Source: Limnephilus marmoratus
Lineage: Eukaryota; Arthropoda; Insecta; Trichoptera; Limnephilidae
Assembly: GCA_917880885.1 (NCBI GenBank)
Contig: OU862923.1
Span: forward strand, 27,233,770 to 27,297,769
Length of the DNA: 64,000 nt
Reading direction: 5' to 3'
Shown here: positions 43,101 to 55,434 of the stretch, one piece after another
Layout: every line of letters starts with the position of its first letter
How positions within the stretch are numbered: the first letter of the stretch is position 1
The notes under the pieces: model-generated
What the model was told of the DNA's origin: nothing
Seen by the model: the letters and a program-made list of their open reading frames with translations, nothing else
Database searches by the model: none
Made by a program: the position numbers and the translations under genes

Positions 43101-46100
43101 TTTTTTTATTTACTAACGCCCTTTTAGGGGTTTTTACCCATAAGTTGTTATTAAAGTAAGTTAATTACTGGTTATAAAAGTAACCTAGATGCATAAAAAT
43201 TCATCTAGGTCGCTAATCTCTGATGGAGTGATTTGATGAAATTCCTTTAGATTTAGTAAAAACTATATAATATTATAAAATATGGAAAATACCAACATAG
43301 AGAATATTTAATATCTGTGAAAAAAAAATTGTTTTCGGAAAATTTTTCACCCTCTTTTAATCTCCGATTGTACTCCCGGTGAGAGAGATCACAAACTGCC
43401 AGTATGAAGCCATCATCAGATTTTGAAGGTCTTAAAGATTGCGATGAGCTGGCATGCTAAATTAAATGACACTAAAAATCATGCCCCCCCATGTGTCTCA
43501 TCTGGGGGCCCCAATAGAAGCTAGGTAAGCTAGGCAGATTAAGGAAAAGGTGGGCTGATGCTTCGAAGATGATCGAAGCAGGATAGCATGTTCTGAATAG
43601 CAGATAGGAGATCATAGACGGAAAATTCGATGAAAAACATGATGATGCCAACTACTATCCATGGAAAGGCAAATTTGTAATATGTAAATGTAATAATAAT
43701 ATTGAGCTAATTGCGCAAAATCAGATCTTAGATCACAGATGCCCATCTCTACCTAATTTCCATACAACATAGGCTTCTGTGATCCAAAGCCCTTGAAATA
43801 ACAATGATAGGAAGTTTCAAAATTCTTACCTGAGAGTACTGATTGGGCGTTCTTGGCTGGTGGACCAGGCAGTGCACCACACAGTTGTCAAACAGTCCGC
43901 AGGAAGCCAGGGTGGCTCCCTCTCTCTGCAAGACCTGCCCGTTGAATATAAGGCGGACCAACTTGCGGGCGCTTAGTTCTCCCCGGAAATGCCGTCTGCC
44001 AAAAGAAAACCAATACGTAATTTTAAATATCGTCACTGCAAAGAATTTTCATAACTTATTTTTGTTATGGTGGTGTATGAATGTAATAATTATTACATGT
44101 TATTATATCTAACCATTAAACTCTTTCTCAAATGGGTAGGCAGAGAGTATAGACTGCCAGAAAACTCCGTCTCGGCACACTCCTTTCTTCATTTACACTC
44201 TTCTATTTCCTAGACTCTTGACATCCTGACTGAAGTTGGTTGTGTCATTTCTTCCTCTGGTGACCCTGACTTCCTCTACCATTCACTTTTGCGTCATATA
44301 TTCTCCTAACATTCCTTTCTCCAATCGTCCACTCCACCATTTAAGCAGTCCTTTTTTAATTTTGTTTACTTTGCTTTATTCAGCCTAGCATTGTATCAAA
44401 ATACACACATTTTTAACATGGTTTTACGGTACATGTGCCTCAGGGATCTCAATTACACATCCCATCAGGGTTGGTATCAGGACTCCACTGCGGATTGCTA
44501 GTCTCGGTTCTTTGGATAACTTGTTATTGTTGGTGTTGTGACTGTCCTGTTTTATATTTAACGTCATTTTGCACTGAACACTTTTAATTTCTCATTTATT
44601 TAATCTCGATGTGTAGAGCCTCTTACTTTAAACTTTCCTGTCTATGCCACCTTTTATTCAAACATTACCTTAATTTCTGTGTCTATGCTTTCTTTTGTCT
44701 GTGGCTGCGTCAAACTTTCTATTTTTTGTCTATAAAACAGCTTGTGGTCTTTTCGCATGTCATTCTCTTATTCACTCTCTTTACTGGAGTCTCTTGATCT
44801 CAATTCGTCTTTCGCTTCTGCTAGACTTTAAGAATTACACTCATTATTGTCGCCAGTCAAGTGTTCAGACCAGAATCTCTCGCTGTAAAATTATTGAAAG
44901 AATAAACAGTTTCAAATATCCAGTACAAAACACAAGTGTTTTTACTAACAAAGGATCACCTCAAACCAACACCTCTCTCTCTCTCGCTGTACGTTCCCGT
45001 GGTGTGGAACCGAAGGAAGCCACCAAAGCAGCTCAAATTACACCCTGACTGCAGACTATCTGGAGACTACACCCTGGGATCTGCGCAGTTATTAGCGACT
45101 ACACTTCAGTCCTCCAGAAGTTCCTTACATTTAAGCCTCGAAGCCTCTAACTATCAATTTTGAAGGGTCCTATTGAAATAAACTATGAATGCGGGAAACT
45201 GATGGATGCCATACTTAAATGTTTAATATTCTAAAAAAAGATATACATTTCATAAATAAAAATGCCACGATTCTTAACTTGGCAACATCAACGCATTTTT
45301 CAGTGTGATTTTTTCCACTTCTACAATTTTAAATCTCTCTTGAGGAGTACGCACTTTTTTCATCGGATGGTTAATTTTTAAGGTTGAAACGCTCAGAAAC
45401 TAGAATTAATAAGATAAATGGATGTGCACACCGCAGTGTTTGAATGTCTAACGACAACTAAAGTCAGAAGTGGCCGCTGGCAGCGATTAAAATAAAATAC
45501 TTCAATAAAAATAGTTAAAAACTGGGGTAATTAATGCGGTAAAGTGACGTCTATATTTCTCTATAGAAATGATCGATTCAATCTATATTTGCAAATTTTG
45601 TACGACATTAATTCAGGACAGGAAAAAATAAACAAGTGAGGAAAAAGGATTATTTAAAGAACGATTGATGAAGATTTTAGTGTATATTATTTACCTTTTA
45701 AATTCTCCCAAAGCCTCGTGCAAGCTCCCTTCGACCATCTTTTGGTCATCGTTCAAGTACTTGAGACGTATTCTAATATTGTCACTGTTTGGTTCCTTGG
45801 CTTCATTTGGTTCTATTTCGTCCTTCTCATCTTTCTTTTCGTCAGTGCTCTCTATTGTATTATCGGATGTTGGTTTTTTCTCGTCTGTGACAGTGTCAGT
45901 GCTGGTTGCGGTTGAATCTAATAAAATGGATCAACATTGACAAGGCGATGTGAAAAAACCTTTAAAACACAAAAAAAATTACCATTGTGTGGTTTCTACG
46001 CAAGAATAGCTACACAGTTCGGAAAAAGTTCAAAGGTCCTGACATGTCATCGGAAGAAAGATTATTTGATGTAACCAATGAAAACTCTACTGGTTGGATA

Positions 46101-49100
46101 CATCCAATAGCCAATCTCAATAATTTTGTTATAATTTTAAATGCCCGTTCTTCGGAAACCAAAACAAAAATTGATAAGTATTAATGAAATGCTCCAAATA
46201 ACTGATGTCTACTTCATTTCACTGATGACGCTGCACAGAAGGCATAAAAAAGCAAACTTTTAAACCGATGTTAGTTCCTAAAAAGTGTCGCTAACGGTTA
46301 GCATTGCATTAATTCTTGCCAATTGCATTAATTCTAATATGTGTGCAAGCTTCATAATGCCAAATTCACTGTTCATGAGTTATTTTTAAAATTAGGACAT
46401 AATATTCTAAAATCCCTACCTGGACTTCCTTCAGCATGAGTCTTGAAGAATGCCAATCTCCTATTCCTCAGGACGCAGGTTTCCGAGTCCATGGCATTGA
46501 CTATGCTATCCATCTCCACGTCCTGGGGCGAGGACACAGCGGCGGACTCTCCAGCTGCTGCAGAAGTCTCATTGTCCACACCGGCATCAGATCCTGGTGC
46601 AGACGGTTCTGCCAGAATGTCTGGCGGTGGTATATCTGTTTGGTGGATATCACCTAGAATTGAAAAGGAAAGGATAAAAATCAGTTAAAAATCAACCTGA
46701 CAAAATACAGTTTATTTTACCGTACATCTATTTTTATTGTGTAGTGAAACAGTTTCGACTATCCGGCACGGTCCTACGCATCAAATGGCATAACCTGGTT
46801 GCGCCATCTCTTGGGCTAGCTAGTAGCCAATTTCAGAGAAATGCTTGTGTTTGCGCATGTGTGAGCGTGACTGCCACCAAAAGTTGATAGAAGCATTGTT
46901 ATCGACAAAGAGTTTATAGTTTCGATTGGATGTCAGGAATTTGGTTAATTTCCACTTAACCATTGAGGTATTTTGGGATAGTGCAAGTTTTTTGTCTTAA
47001 ACGAAGTGTCAGATTTATAAAAACTTTGTGTTATTTCCGCTTCGCAATTAAAGCACTATAGATGAAACATTTCTGAACATAGCCGAATACTAAAAATTGT
47101 TTTTGTAAGGTTATAAAAAAAACTTTCAAATTGTATTATTACAAATAAATATTAACATTTGTAAATATTAAAATTTAGAATGTTAACATAAAAAAATCGT
47201 AAAAATGACTTGCATTTTGTTTTTATGTGAAAACGGTACTAAAATCACGGATTACGTAAAAAAAACTGATTCCATTGTATAAATGTATAATAAACAATTT
47301 TATCACCTGATTTTTTATCATTTCATACAATAATATTTAATAAAAAATTAACAATGTCTAACGGCACAGTAGGCGATTTGGCGGGTGAAAACTGTTTCTA
47401 CAAAATAAGTTTTTTTTATGTACTTTCATGGACAACTTTGAATAGATATGTGAAGCTTGATTCAATATGAATCTTCTACTTTTTGTTTTAGGGTTGTCAC
47501 TAGAAGCATAACAGAGTTATAACGATTTCTGTGGGAACACACACGTTAGCGTGAAAACACGCTTATTGTACTTGACTGCTATTGTTATATTGTCGTGTAA
47601 ACACGCTCACGGGTCGGAGTGGTTAAAAGATTCACTTATAAAATCAAGAAAACAAAATCGAAATTCGAATAGATGCATTTAAAAAATGATCATACAGTTT
47701 GTTGTGAATGCATAATGTAATTATTTTTTCAAAGAAAAGAACAAGCATCTAAAATTTTAGTTTGGATGTTAATGACTTAACATTAAGTCTTCCTGCGAAA
47801 TTTGTTGATAACAACTGTTGTAAGAGTTGTGTGGGAGGGAATTGGAATCAATTAAAATTGTCATATATTTAGGTAAGTCGTAAATTTGAGGAATTGTAAT
47901 GCTTGGATAAGTTTAGATATCTTAAAAATAAGAAATAGTATGAGGGTATTCAAAAGTGATCTTTCATATAAAAAGGTGAAATTTTAAGTTTTATTATTTT
48001 CTTTATAAAAATAAATTGATTTAGATGGGTACATAAATTGATTTAGGTAGGGGGGAAAATCACAGTAAGTCCCAGTCCCAGTCAACTGATTAGTGAACAT
48101 GTATTTTACCTGGAGTAGGTGTCTGGGCTGTGTCTTGCGTTGTAGGGGCAGTTGATAGGGTAACAGCTAAAAATAAATTGAGGAACAGAAATTATGGTAA
48201 CAGCCAAAAAGGAAAAAAAAATACAAATTGTCTAAAAAAAGTCACAATTTCAATTTAAAAAAAAATCTAATACGGAAATACAGATTTTGTCCAAAGAAGC
48301 ACCACTACATCATCTAAAATTCTTTCTTCATACAGTCTTAAGGTATTATAATATTTAAAAAATGCGAATAAGAAAGTCCAAATAAACATGACTATTTCAG
48401 ATACGTTTTAAGATTTTCACGGCCAAAAGCATTTTCGTTATTTGTTTTTGGGGTGTTATGCCTACCGGATCTACCGGATCTGCCCTGATGATAGAGACTG
48501 CAACGATGTCCGAAACGTTGGCTAAACAAGGAGGTAGCGCCACACGGCATAACACCCCAAAAACAAATAACGCAAATGACTATGTATTTCAAATTGCAAA
48601 AAAAAAAAAAAATCTTTACTGAGCCATAGTCAAAGAGTTAGACATCTATGGTGGGTTTCTTCATTTACCGAGAATACTAAATGCAATGCTAATTGTAAAA
48701 GTAAACGGTCAATTGCATAGAAATTTTTAAATTTCAATCGTTTACTTTTACATTTAGCATTGCATTTAGCATTCCGGTAAATGAAGAAACCCACCAAACT
48801 AACTTTGACTACAAAGTAAAAATAAAGTAAGGATGGGTTGTTTCAAAAATTTTAACAATTCATTAAATATTTTAAGTTAATTTTCATGTTCTGTGTAAAT
48901 TCTATTCAAGTTTTGTTATTGTATCATTACAGGCCAGTTGCTTCATAAAACCGAAATAATCACAGAACTTGAATAGAACTTTCACAAAACATGAAAATTA
49001 ACTTCAAATATTTGATGAATTGTTCAAATTTTTTAATACATCATTCAATCCTAAATAATAAAGTGGTTGCAGCAGATTTGCGAAAACGGAGCGTTTAAAT

Positions 49101-52100
49101 AAATTTACAGGCAGATGAAATTCCAAATGGTTGAGTTAAAATATATATATAGTTAAAATGCTCACTTCAATTATGTAAGAATATGCTTATCATTACATTA
49201 CAAACACGAACAATTTTTCTTTCATTGAAACTTTGTCGTCAAGTTTGGGGTTTAGTAGTGGTTTGAATGACTACGCTTTTATTACAGATGCTCCTTATAC
49301 CCGCTCCGTAACAGCGATCCCAAAAACTCAGATGGTTGTAACACGTCCTTCAGGAGCTGCCTTGTTTCGTCGCCTAAGTCCTGGCATAATACGTCAGGTT
49401 TAGGGGTCCCAACGCTAAGTTCTGAGCGAGTAATTACAGGTGGTACCATCTTCTGTACCGATAAGCTTGCATCAGATACCCGGCGCATCACAGGTCTGAC
49501 TCAAACTGTAAAAGTTTTTGGACTTTTCAATGAAAATTTCTTATTCTGCCACTTTTAAATTGGCGTGGCTGTTGCCTGATTAGCTCTCACGACTTCTTGC
49601 TCCAACAGCAACTGGGAGACTGATTGGAAGACTTTAGAGATGTGGCCACATATCTTCAACTGCTGGTCTTAGATACCTTTAATCCTTTTCAGCAAAGATA
49701 TCTTAGAAGGGCTTGAGTATCTGAACAGAGGACATTGAGGTATTATATATATCATTCTCCTTTTCAAGCTCATCTGAATAGTCAGATGCCGGGTCCGTTC
49801 TGTAGCCAACATCTTGAGTGGTGGAGACACCTTTGTGTCCACAACTCTTTTTTCACCGACGTCTGTATTCATCGCGCAACGGTTGTGTCGGCGAGGTGAA
49901 TATTTCAGAATAAATTCTCGAAAAACACGGTCTTCAGTTGCCGACAATAAAAAATTATTGAAATTTGGTGAACGATTTCATAAAATTTTTAGCACTTTGA
50001 GAGGCGGGTATGGGAATCACCGCCCCGGGAACCATTTATTGGATAACCAACACCTCTGCCATAGGTCACCCCAAGTGGTTTGCTACATTTGGTGACTTAG
50101 CAGAGGTGCCCCGGTTCATGGGTGAAGTTGGTCCGGGTCTTGGCGGCGGATGAGCCTGCCCACCAGTTGCAAGGCAGGACGGATCGGGACAGAGTGGTTG
50201 AGGGAGTGGTTGACTTCTCCGGCCATACTCTCTTGGAACATTGCATTCATAAGTCTGTCACTCCTGGACACACTGTCCCCCAGATTCCTACCCACCTTTA
50301 ATACCCTTTTCCTTCCTAGAACTTCTTCTCCTTCCTTTCCTAAAGAAATCCTCCACACAGCATCCCCAAAGATGCCGTAGGTCCTGAGGGGATTTATTTT
50401 CCTCAGGACCTCCTGTGTGGAGCTAATGTAAAAACTACAAAAAACTATTTTGACACAAATTAGTTTAATTTTGAATGATTTTTTGCGGGAGCAAAATAAA
50501 AACACAAACAGCTGTCACTTGTAATTATTGTTGATTATTAATACAAAAATACCAGGAAGCAGATTATAATAGAAAATTATTTTAATTTTGATTAGCATCA
50601 AAGCGGATGACTTTGTGAATAAAAGACTAATTGAATTATGCAAATTATTGAAGAACTGTACAAATATTTATACGGAGTTGGACTCTCAGGCAATAATAGG
50701 TATATATGTAATATTGTATTGTATAATCTGTGATTTAATAGCGGATGTATGCCATGTAAATAAAGCAATGTTTTAAAGGTATAATTTAGTATACAGCTGA
50801 AGAGATAAAAGGTAAATAAATTGTTAATTGCAATAATAAAGGTAATTTTCCTTGTGAATAATAATAACAAGCAGTGAAATGTATAATTTAGTAAGCAGAC
50901 AAAGAGATAAAAGATAAATAAATTGTTAAATTGTAATAATAAAGGTAATATGAATAACATTAACTTGTCTGTAATTTTTAAATTTTTGGGTAGAGTTTAT
51001 AATTAACATTTAACTGGTGACAAGCGGTTTCACAGGCCGCGCAGGGTCAGTGAAACTTCATTTCACCCCCTTCCCCGCGCTTGCTTCGTTCCAACGCCTG
51101 AGTAGCTTCGATTTTAGTTGCGTCCACGCCGTAGAGAAGGATAGTCGCATCGCGCAGTCCCAAATCGGTAAGTTACATCGATGTAAAGTTCGGCAGCGGT
51201 CTCTCAGACCTTACGTCACCAGTTACGTAACTTTTTATGCGTGCGTATTTTGGATTCTTTTTTGCCACCTGACCCACAAAACTCCAATGACGGATCAAAA
51301 ATACGAAAAACCTGTGCTAGTTGTCCTCCGAAGTTAAATCGTAAATCGAATTACCAATGTAATTTGTGTAAAAAATAAGTGTGCTTGCAATGTGCCAAAC
51401 AATTATGCCCTGACTGCCAATAAAAATAACCAAAGTTTGACCATTGCCAGTTTTGTAAAATGATACATGATTAGAGCATTATTTTTTGTTTGTTTATTGA
51501 TTAGTATCTTAACTGTATAAGTATTTTTGTTATAATATGTTGATACAATTTTTTTTTGTTTGTGATTACTGATCTCATCTCTAGTTTTTTGAGTTCAGTT
51601 ACTACATGCTTTGTAATGACAATTTCTTCATTAAAAATTACATTTAGAGTTTATTGATTTTATTTTATCGTTTTATATGTTATTAAACTTTTTTAAAGAC
51701 TGCTGGGAAAAAATTCGGTTTAGGGGCGATAGTCCTAGATAATATATATTTTTTTTTTATACTAATTATGGGCCGGAAAATCCGAAACTGAAAGAATTAG
51801 GCGTCGGCAAGCAATATTAACTGAATTACACGACTTTAAAATTTTCTATACACACACAGGAAAACAAGCCATTTTGAACCCATTCTGACACTACAAGTCA
51901 TAGAAAAACACCAAAGATATTACACCACATAAAATTAAGTGTTGCCATTAAGCAATAATATCAATAACGTAAAACTTTCCGACACGATACTTCCTCACAT
52001 GATAATTCATCACATAACACATTAGTAACATGGTTTGTGATAGAAAAGAAAGTGCCCCCTTCGTAGCGCCTACTCGCATCACGGCAAAAAAACATCCCAG

Positions 52101-54462
52101 TTTTCAAGTAGTTTAGCGGCTAAGCTAGGTTTGTGTAACATGGTTTGTGATAGAAAAGAAAGTGCCCCCTTCGTAGTGCCTACTCGCGTCACGGCAAAAA
52201 AACATCCCAGTTTTCAAGTAGTTTAGCGGCTACGCTAGGTTTGTGTAACATGGTTTGTGCCCCTTTAAACCGCCTGCTCGCGTCAAGGCAAGAAAACATC
52301 CCAGTTTTCAAGTAGTTTAGCGGCTACGCTAGGTTTATGTAACATGGTTTGTGATACAAAAGTGAGAAAAATTTATAAAAAATAATTACTTATAATGGCA
52401 ACACTTAATTTTACGTGGTGTAACATCTTTCTTGTTTTTCTATGACTTGTAGTGTCAGAATGCGTTCAAAATGGCTTGTTTTCCTGTGTGTGTATAGAAA
52501 ATTTTAAAGTCGTGTAATTCAGTTAATATTGCTTGCCGACGCCTAATTCTTTCAGATTCGGATTTTCCCGCCCATAGTTAGTATAAAAATAACTAGTTTT
52601 ATTATCTAGGAATGCCGCCCCTAAACCGAACTTTACCCGACTGCTGTAAGCTACATTACCTAATTTCTATGCTGTAGACCGGATAAGGCAGCGGCCTCTC
52701 AGGCCGTTCGTCACCAGTTACGTTACACAAAAACCATGTCACCAGTCAAAGGATAATAAAAAAAAATAGTGTTTTAATCACCTGATTCAGTTTGAGGAGC
52801 ATTTCTTCTTCCCCATCTCACAGCTATTATTTGTGGCGTCATTCGACCTACAACAAAATTAACTAGCTATAATTACGCAAGTTATTTCAAAAGTTAAAAA
52901 CCTTAGTCATATTCACCAAAGGCTTTTTTTTCAGCTGTGCGGTAGTTGGCCGAGCGGTTTTTTTCTGTAGACTAATGCAGACATAAAGGGAGTCTTTATT
53001 GGGGAGCACCCTTCGCAATAAAGACTTTTCTGTGCAAAGGAAGGTGGTCCGTCTGATTGACAATCCGTTAACAGATCGATTGCCATCTCTAATGTACAGA
53101 CGCAATGTAGGCATGCTTAATTTGTTTTACAGGTATTTTAATGGAGCCTACTCTAAGGAGCTAGCAGATCCCCGGTGCAACGGTGCATATGGGTGAAGCT
53201 TGATGGACATGAGCGGAAAACCCGTTCAGAGTTGATGTTGGCTTCATGAGAATGGGTCTGAGATTTAAACCCGCGACCTTCAGATTGCTAGTCGAGAACC
53301 TTACCCCGCGACTACAAAAATCGCTGACGAAAGCAAACAAACTGAATATACCGCTACCGTGATTTGTATGAAAGTCCTAGAGTGACACGTGTTTTTGTCT
53401 TAGTCCGTTTAAGTTAATTAACCTTTAAACGCTTGTGTGCCGCGTGCAATAAAGGTAGCCCAGTGCCCAAACATTCTTAGTGAAATATTGTAATAACAAA
53501 AAAGAGTGTAATCTACATAAAATGCACCATAATCAACAGTCCCGTATGTCCACGGTCCACAAATCCACGGTCCCAAACTGGGCGTCTAAAGGTTAATATG
53601 TGAATTGCATTTAACAAATATCCAAATTGAAAATCGGACGACTTCTGGGATTTTCATTGGTAAAAAGGAGATAAAAAAACTTTTTTCGATAGTAAAATTG
53701 TTCTGGAAAATAATCCAGCATGGCGAGTAATGTATGGCGGTATTATTTGAGCAACTTTTAAGTTGATCTGTGACTGCAGACAATTTCAGTAGACCATAGA
53801 CAACATACAGAAATAGTAATATGTATTCACTATTGCTCAAAATAAGAACAAGGTATGGCAATTTCGGAGGCAAACATTTATAGAATTCACGCTTTTATAA
53901 ATTTTGCGATGGGATAAACGGTGAAATGTAGATGGATTCATTGGTTTTAAACCACAGTAAGCAGCTTATATGTTTCCATATTAATATTCGGAGGTACGAT
54001 TCTTGGAATTACCCGGAAATCTCTTTCACTAAAGGTATTTAAAAAAAAAAATACACTGTCACTTGAGTGGCTAAGCCCCACAACCTCTGGGTTCAGAGAC
54101 AAAGCACTTACCGCTCTGTCACATAGCTTGTTGTAAAGGCTATTTAGAGCTTGGGAGATGGGAAAGAGGAAGAACTTGGCTATTCAGACCTAGTCACCAA
54201 ACATGCAAATGGTAGTCTCTCACCATGGCGATTAGTATTAAAATAATATTACAAGTAATAATTATAATTAGTTTATCTTACCGATCATCCTCCGTGGCAC
54301 CAGCCGGTACAGTCTTCGCACATTCCTCTCCATGATGACCACGGTCCTGTAGCGGTCCTGCCTGTAGCCGGTGGACCACCAGGCCACGATGACCACAGCC
54401 ACAAACAGCACCCCCAGCGCAAACTGGGTCACCTCGTCCCCGACTCCCTCAATCAGCGACAT
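40166..54462 (-). CDS. TMUB1: TMUB1/2-type transmembrane and ubiquitin-like domain protein
   Basis: Vertebrate TMUB proteins are membrane proteins with a ubiquitin-like domain, linked to ER-associated degradation and receptor traffic. Exons: 54462-54282, 52847-52782, 48166-48110, 46653-46420, 45917-45695, 43995-43830, 42351-42167 and 40331-40166. All are GT/AG with consistent phases, giving 425 aa. Residues 13-29 form an N-terminal membrane segment (FALGVLFVAVVIVAWW). Residues 61-225 are a long polar, Ser/Thr/Glu-rich linker. The ubiquitin-like domain (226 to about 302) starts NIRIRLKYLND and includes LVRLIFNGQVLQ and NCVVHCLVH. Two C-terminal membrane segments lie at about 352-369 and 376-402. 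This layout is that of TMUB. Vertebrate TMUB1/2 cannot be told apart here. Small linker exons 2 and 3 are the least certain. Confidence 0.9.
41053..41395 (+). repeat. Dispersed repeat (CTAACTGACCCGG type, copy 2)
   Basis: Starts CTAACTGACCCGGCCACGCG with GCTGTGGC and ends TTTCATCGAAATCATTTAAG, GTTTCGGAGTTTATCTCGAA, TTTTTATATATAAAGATT. The start and end match 24661-25637. It is a frequent arthropod repeat type of uncertain class, in TMUB intron 7. Confidence 0.6.
41660..42120. other. GC-rich block of unknown nature in TMUB intron 7
   Basis: Contains an inverted 15-mer pair (GGAGCAGATCCCGGG at 41891-41905, its complement at 41968-41982) and a direct repeat TCCCGACTCGYGARTGGCT. Long frames are open on both strands (147 codons plus, 132 codons minus) without known domains. 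It is probably an unrecognised repeat. Confidence 0.35.
42360..43829. other. TMUB intron 6
   Basis: A short duplicated phrase CACTACACCAACCACCTC occurs at about 42795 and 42856. Otherwise AT-rich with nothing recognised. Confidence 0.3.
44115..44235 (+). repeat. Dispersed repeat related to 28240-28400
   Basis: GGGTAGGCAGAGAGTATAGA, CTGCCA, CACACTCCTTTCTTCATT and TTCTAT-CTAGACTCTTGAC mirror the order in the other copy. It lies in TMUB intron 5. The rest of that intron (to 45694) shows nothing firmly recognisable. Confidence 0.45.
46660..48109. other. TMUB intron 3
   Basis: AT-rich, non-coding, no recognised element. Confidence 0.3.
48420..48575. mobile_element. Repeat with hammerhead-like core, copy 2 (short, with inverted ends)
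   Basis: Ends TTATTTGTTTTTGGGGTGTT and GGCATAACACCCCAAAAACA are inverted repeats. The middle has CTACCGGATCTACCGGATCT, CTGATGA (48485-48491) and GAAAC (48512-48516). The stem between them is less perfect than in the 38.9-kb copy. It lies in TMUB intron 2. Confidence 0.7.
48650..48795. mobile_element. Palindromic MITE (family 2, copy 2)
   Basis: GGTGGGTTTCTTCATTTACC to its inverse GTAAATGAAGAAACCCACC, with arms of about 65 bp. Close match to 6896-7043 along the whole length. Confidence 0.93.
48800..50039. other. TMUB intron 2, unassigned part
   Basis: Minus-strand frames at 49491-49282 (69 codons) and 49947-49669 (92 codons) are in GC-richer sequence but match nothing I recognise. They may be a decayed transposon. 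An ATTCTATTCAAG...CTTGAATAGAA inverted phrase occurs at about 48900-48980. Confidence 0.35.
50040..50437 (+). repeat. SINE-like repeat (copy 2) ending in the LINE family A hairpin tail
   Basis: Shares its head with 12555-12850 (ATAGGTCACCCCAAGTGGTT, TTTGGTGACTTAGCAG, GGTCTTGGCGGC). Its last 130 bp (from about CTTCTCCTTCCTTTCCTAAA) match the last 130 bp of LINE family A through the CCACACAGCATCCC block, the CCTGAGG/CCTCAGG hairpin and GTGTGGAGCTAATGTAAAAA. Confidence 0.8.
51260..51423 (+). pseudogene. piggyBac transposase Cys-rich C-terminus, fragment
   Basis: Reading from 51295: KIRKTCASCPPKLNRKSNYQ, CNLCKK, a stop, VCLQCAKQLCPDC, stop. Pairs CxxC, CxxC, CxxC and CxxC at these spacings resemble the RING-like finger that ends piggyBac transposases. 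An in-frame stop after CKK and loss of the DDE core make it a pseudogene. Confidence 0.55.
51770..52595. mobile_element. Foldback element FB2 in TMUB intron 2
   Basis: Arms of about 200 bp are inverted: left has GGCGTCGGCAAGCAATATTA, CACACACAGGAAAACAAGCC and TGACACTACAAGTCATAGAA; right has their complements. The centre is a 110-bp tandem repeat (starts 52025, 52135, 52245 and partial 52339) containing AACATGGTTTGTGATAGAAA and GCGGCTACGCTAGGTTTGTG, the same unit type as FB1 and FB3. Confidence 0.9.
52995..53180 (+). pseudogene. RT C-terminal fragment related to LINE family A
   Basis: STLRNKDFSVQRKVVRLIDN, then MYRRNVGMLNLFYRYFNGAYSKEL parallels VQKRAVRLIDSP and [22 protein letters not shown] of the element at 57778-59145. 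It is more diverged and in TMUB intron 1, opposite to the gene. Confidence 0.8.
53254..53315 (-). repeat. tRNA-derived SINE-like sequence
   Basis: On the minus strand GTAGTCGCGGGGTAAGGTTC, CTAGCAATCTGAAGGTCGCG and GGGTTTAAATCTCAG follow tRNA order (A box, variable part, B box-like) but lack proper stems. The phrase GCAATCTGAAGGTCGCGGG is shared with 55614-55632. Confidence 0.5.
53330..54260. other. TMUB intron 1, unassigned part
   Basis: AT-rich. A tRNA-like phrase on the minus strand near 54075-54125 (GACAGAGCGGTAAGTGC, CTGAACCCAGAGG) may be another SINE head. Nothing else was recognised. Confidence 0.3.
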
Positions 54463-54599
54463 ACTTATCGGCTGCGATCAAAAAAGATTTATCATTAGAA
54501 AAATAAACATCGAAATGGAATTGCATTAAAATTCAACCGCAAATTGGTATTTAGAATTTAATTAGTATTAGAAGAAAGAGTTATATATTTTGAAATACT

Positions 54600-55240
54600 T
54601 TTACTTGGAGATTATGAAAACGGTGTGCAATGATGATTACTGGGAGCAAATGGATGAGTTTATTTATTTGGGTAGTATGTTTATGTTTAGGAGAGGCTGA
54701 TAAAGAAATAAGGGTAATCTGGGGACTGAACAGGGTTGGCACTAATTAACAATTGTCCAAAGAAGCGAGGGTAGCAGCCCACAATAGAATGCTGACACAA
54801 ACCCAGTGAGGTATGAAATGCAGATAAGGCATGGAACTGGCAGAGGAAGGATGAAAATATACTAAATAATGTAGAAATGAGATCTCTGAGGCGTGTGTGT
54901 GGTAAAACTTTGTACGAGCTTGCTAAATATGTGGAGATCCAGAAAGAATGCAATTCTGATGCAAGCGTAATGGACAAGATTAAGAAAGAGACTCTTAAAT
55001 GGTTTGGGCATGTAGAGCAGATAAAGAAAGAGTGTGTAAGGAGAATCAACGCAAATATGAATAGTAGAATAAGTTGGGGACGCCCAATGAAGACGTGGCA
55101 CAATCAAGTAAATCTAATACTTGAGTCGAGCCATGTCAAGCATCAGAATAACAGAATAGTATACATATATGATAGATGTAAAAATGTGAATCAAGCGAGC
55201 TACCTATCCCTGCGGAGAAACGGTGTGTTGGTTACGTAGT
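54600..55240 (+). pseudogene. C-terminal region of an RTE/Jockey-like retrotransposon, decayed
   Basis: DEFIYLGSMF, then (after stops) MRSLRRVCGKTL, KKETLKWFGHVEQIK, RINANMNSRISWGRPMKTWH and a closing NGVLVT. This order (Y/F-LGS, LRR, W-FGHVER, GRPxxTW) is the usual C-terminal region of many arthropod RT pseudogenes. The frame is broken before 54877. It lies just upstream of TMUB, in the opposite orientation. Confidence 0.8.
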
Positions 55241-55434
55241 TACCAGATTACTTTTAAAGGTGATTCATAGTTAGAAAATGAAATATCGGTGGAGATTGCA
55301 TTCAAATTGGATTGCGAACTTGTGCAGGTAGTTTTTATTTATAAATACTATTACCTTTTGTAAATCAATTACAACGCCAACTAACACTTGGACACAACCA
55401 AGCTTTCATCAGAGCAGTATAACAACTGTCTACA

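Larger units (their letters stand above)
51010..52726 (+). mobile_element. piggyBac-like remnant with nested foldback element
   Basis: The left edge TTAACTGGTGACAAGCGG and right edge CGTTCGTCACCAGTTACG are inverted. The right-edge block (GGCAGCGGCCTCTCAGGCC) is also present at 51187-51232. A piggyBac-type Cys-rich C-terminus lies at 51295-51423 in the expected orientation. FB2 (51770-52595) interrupts the stretch between this and the right edge. The right target site is not a perfect TTAA, so the boundaries are provisional. Confidence 0.5.

Noticed and set aside
51770..52595. CRISPR-like array
   Set aside because: The 110-bp units are contiguous tandem repeats without spacers, inside inverted arms.
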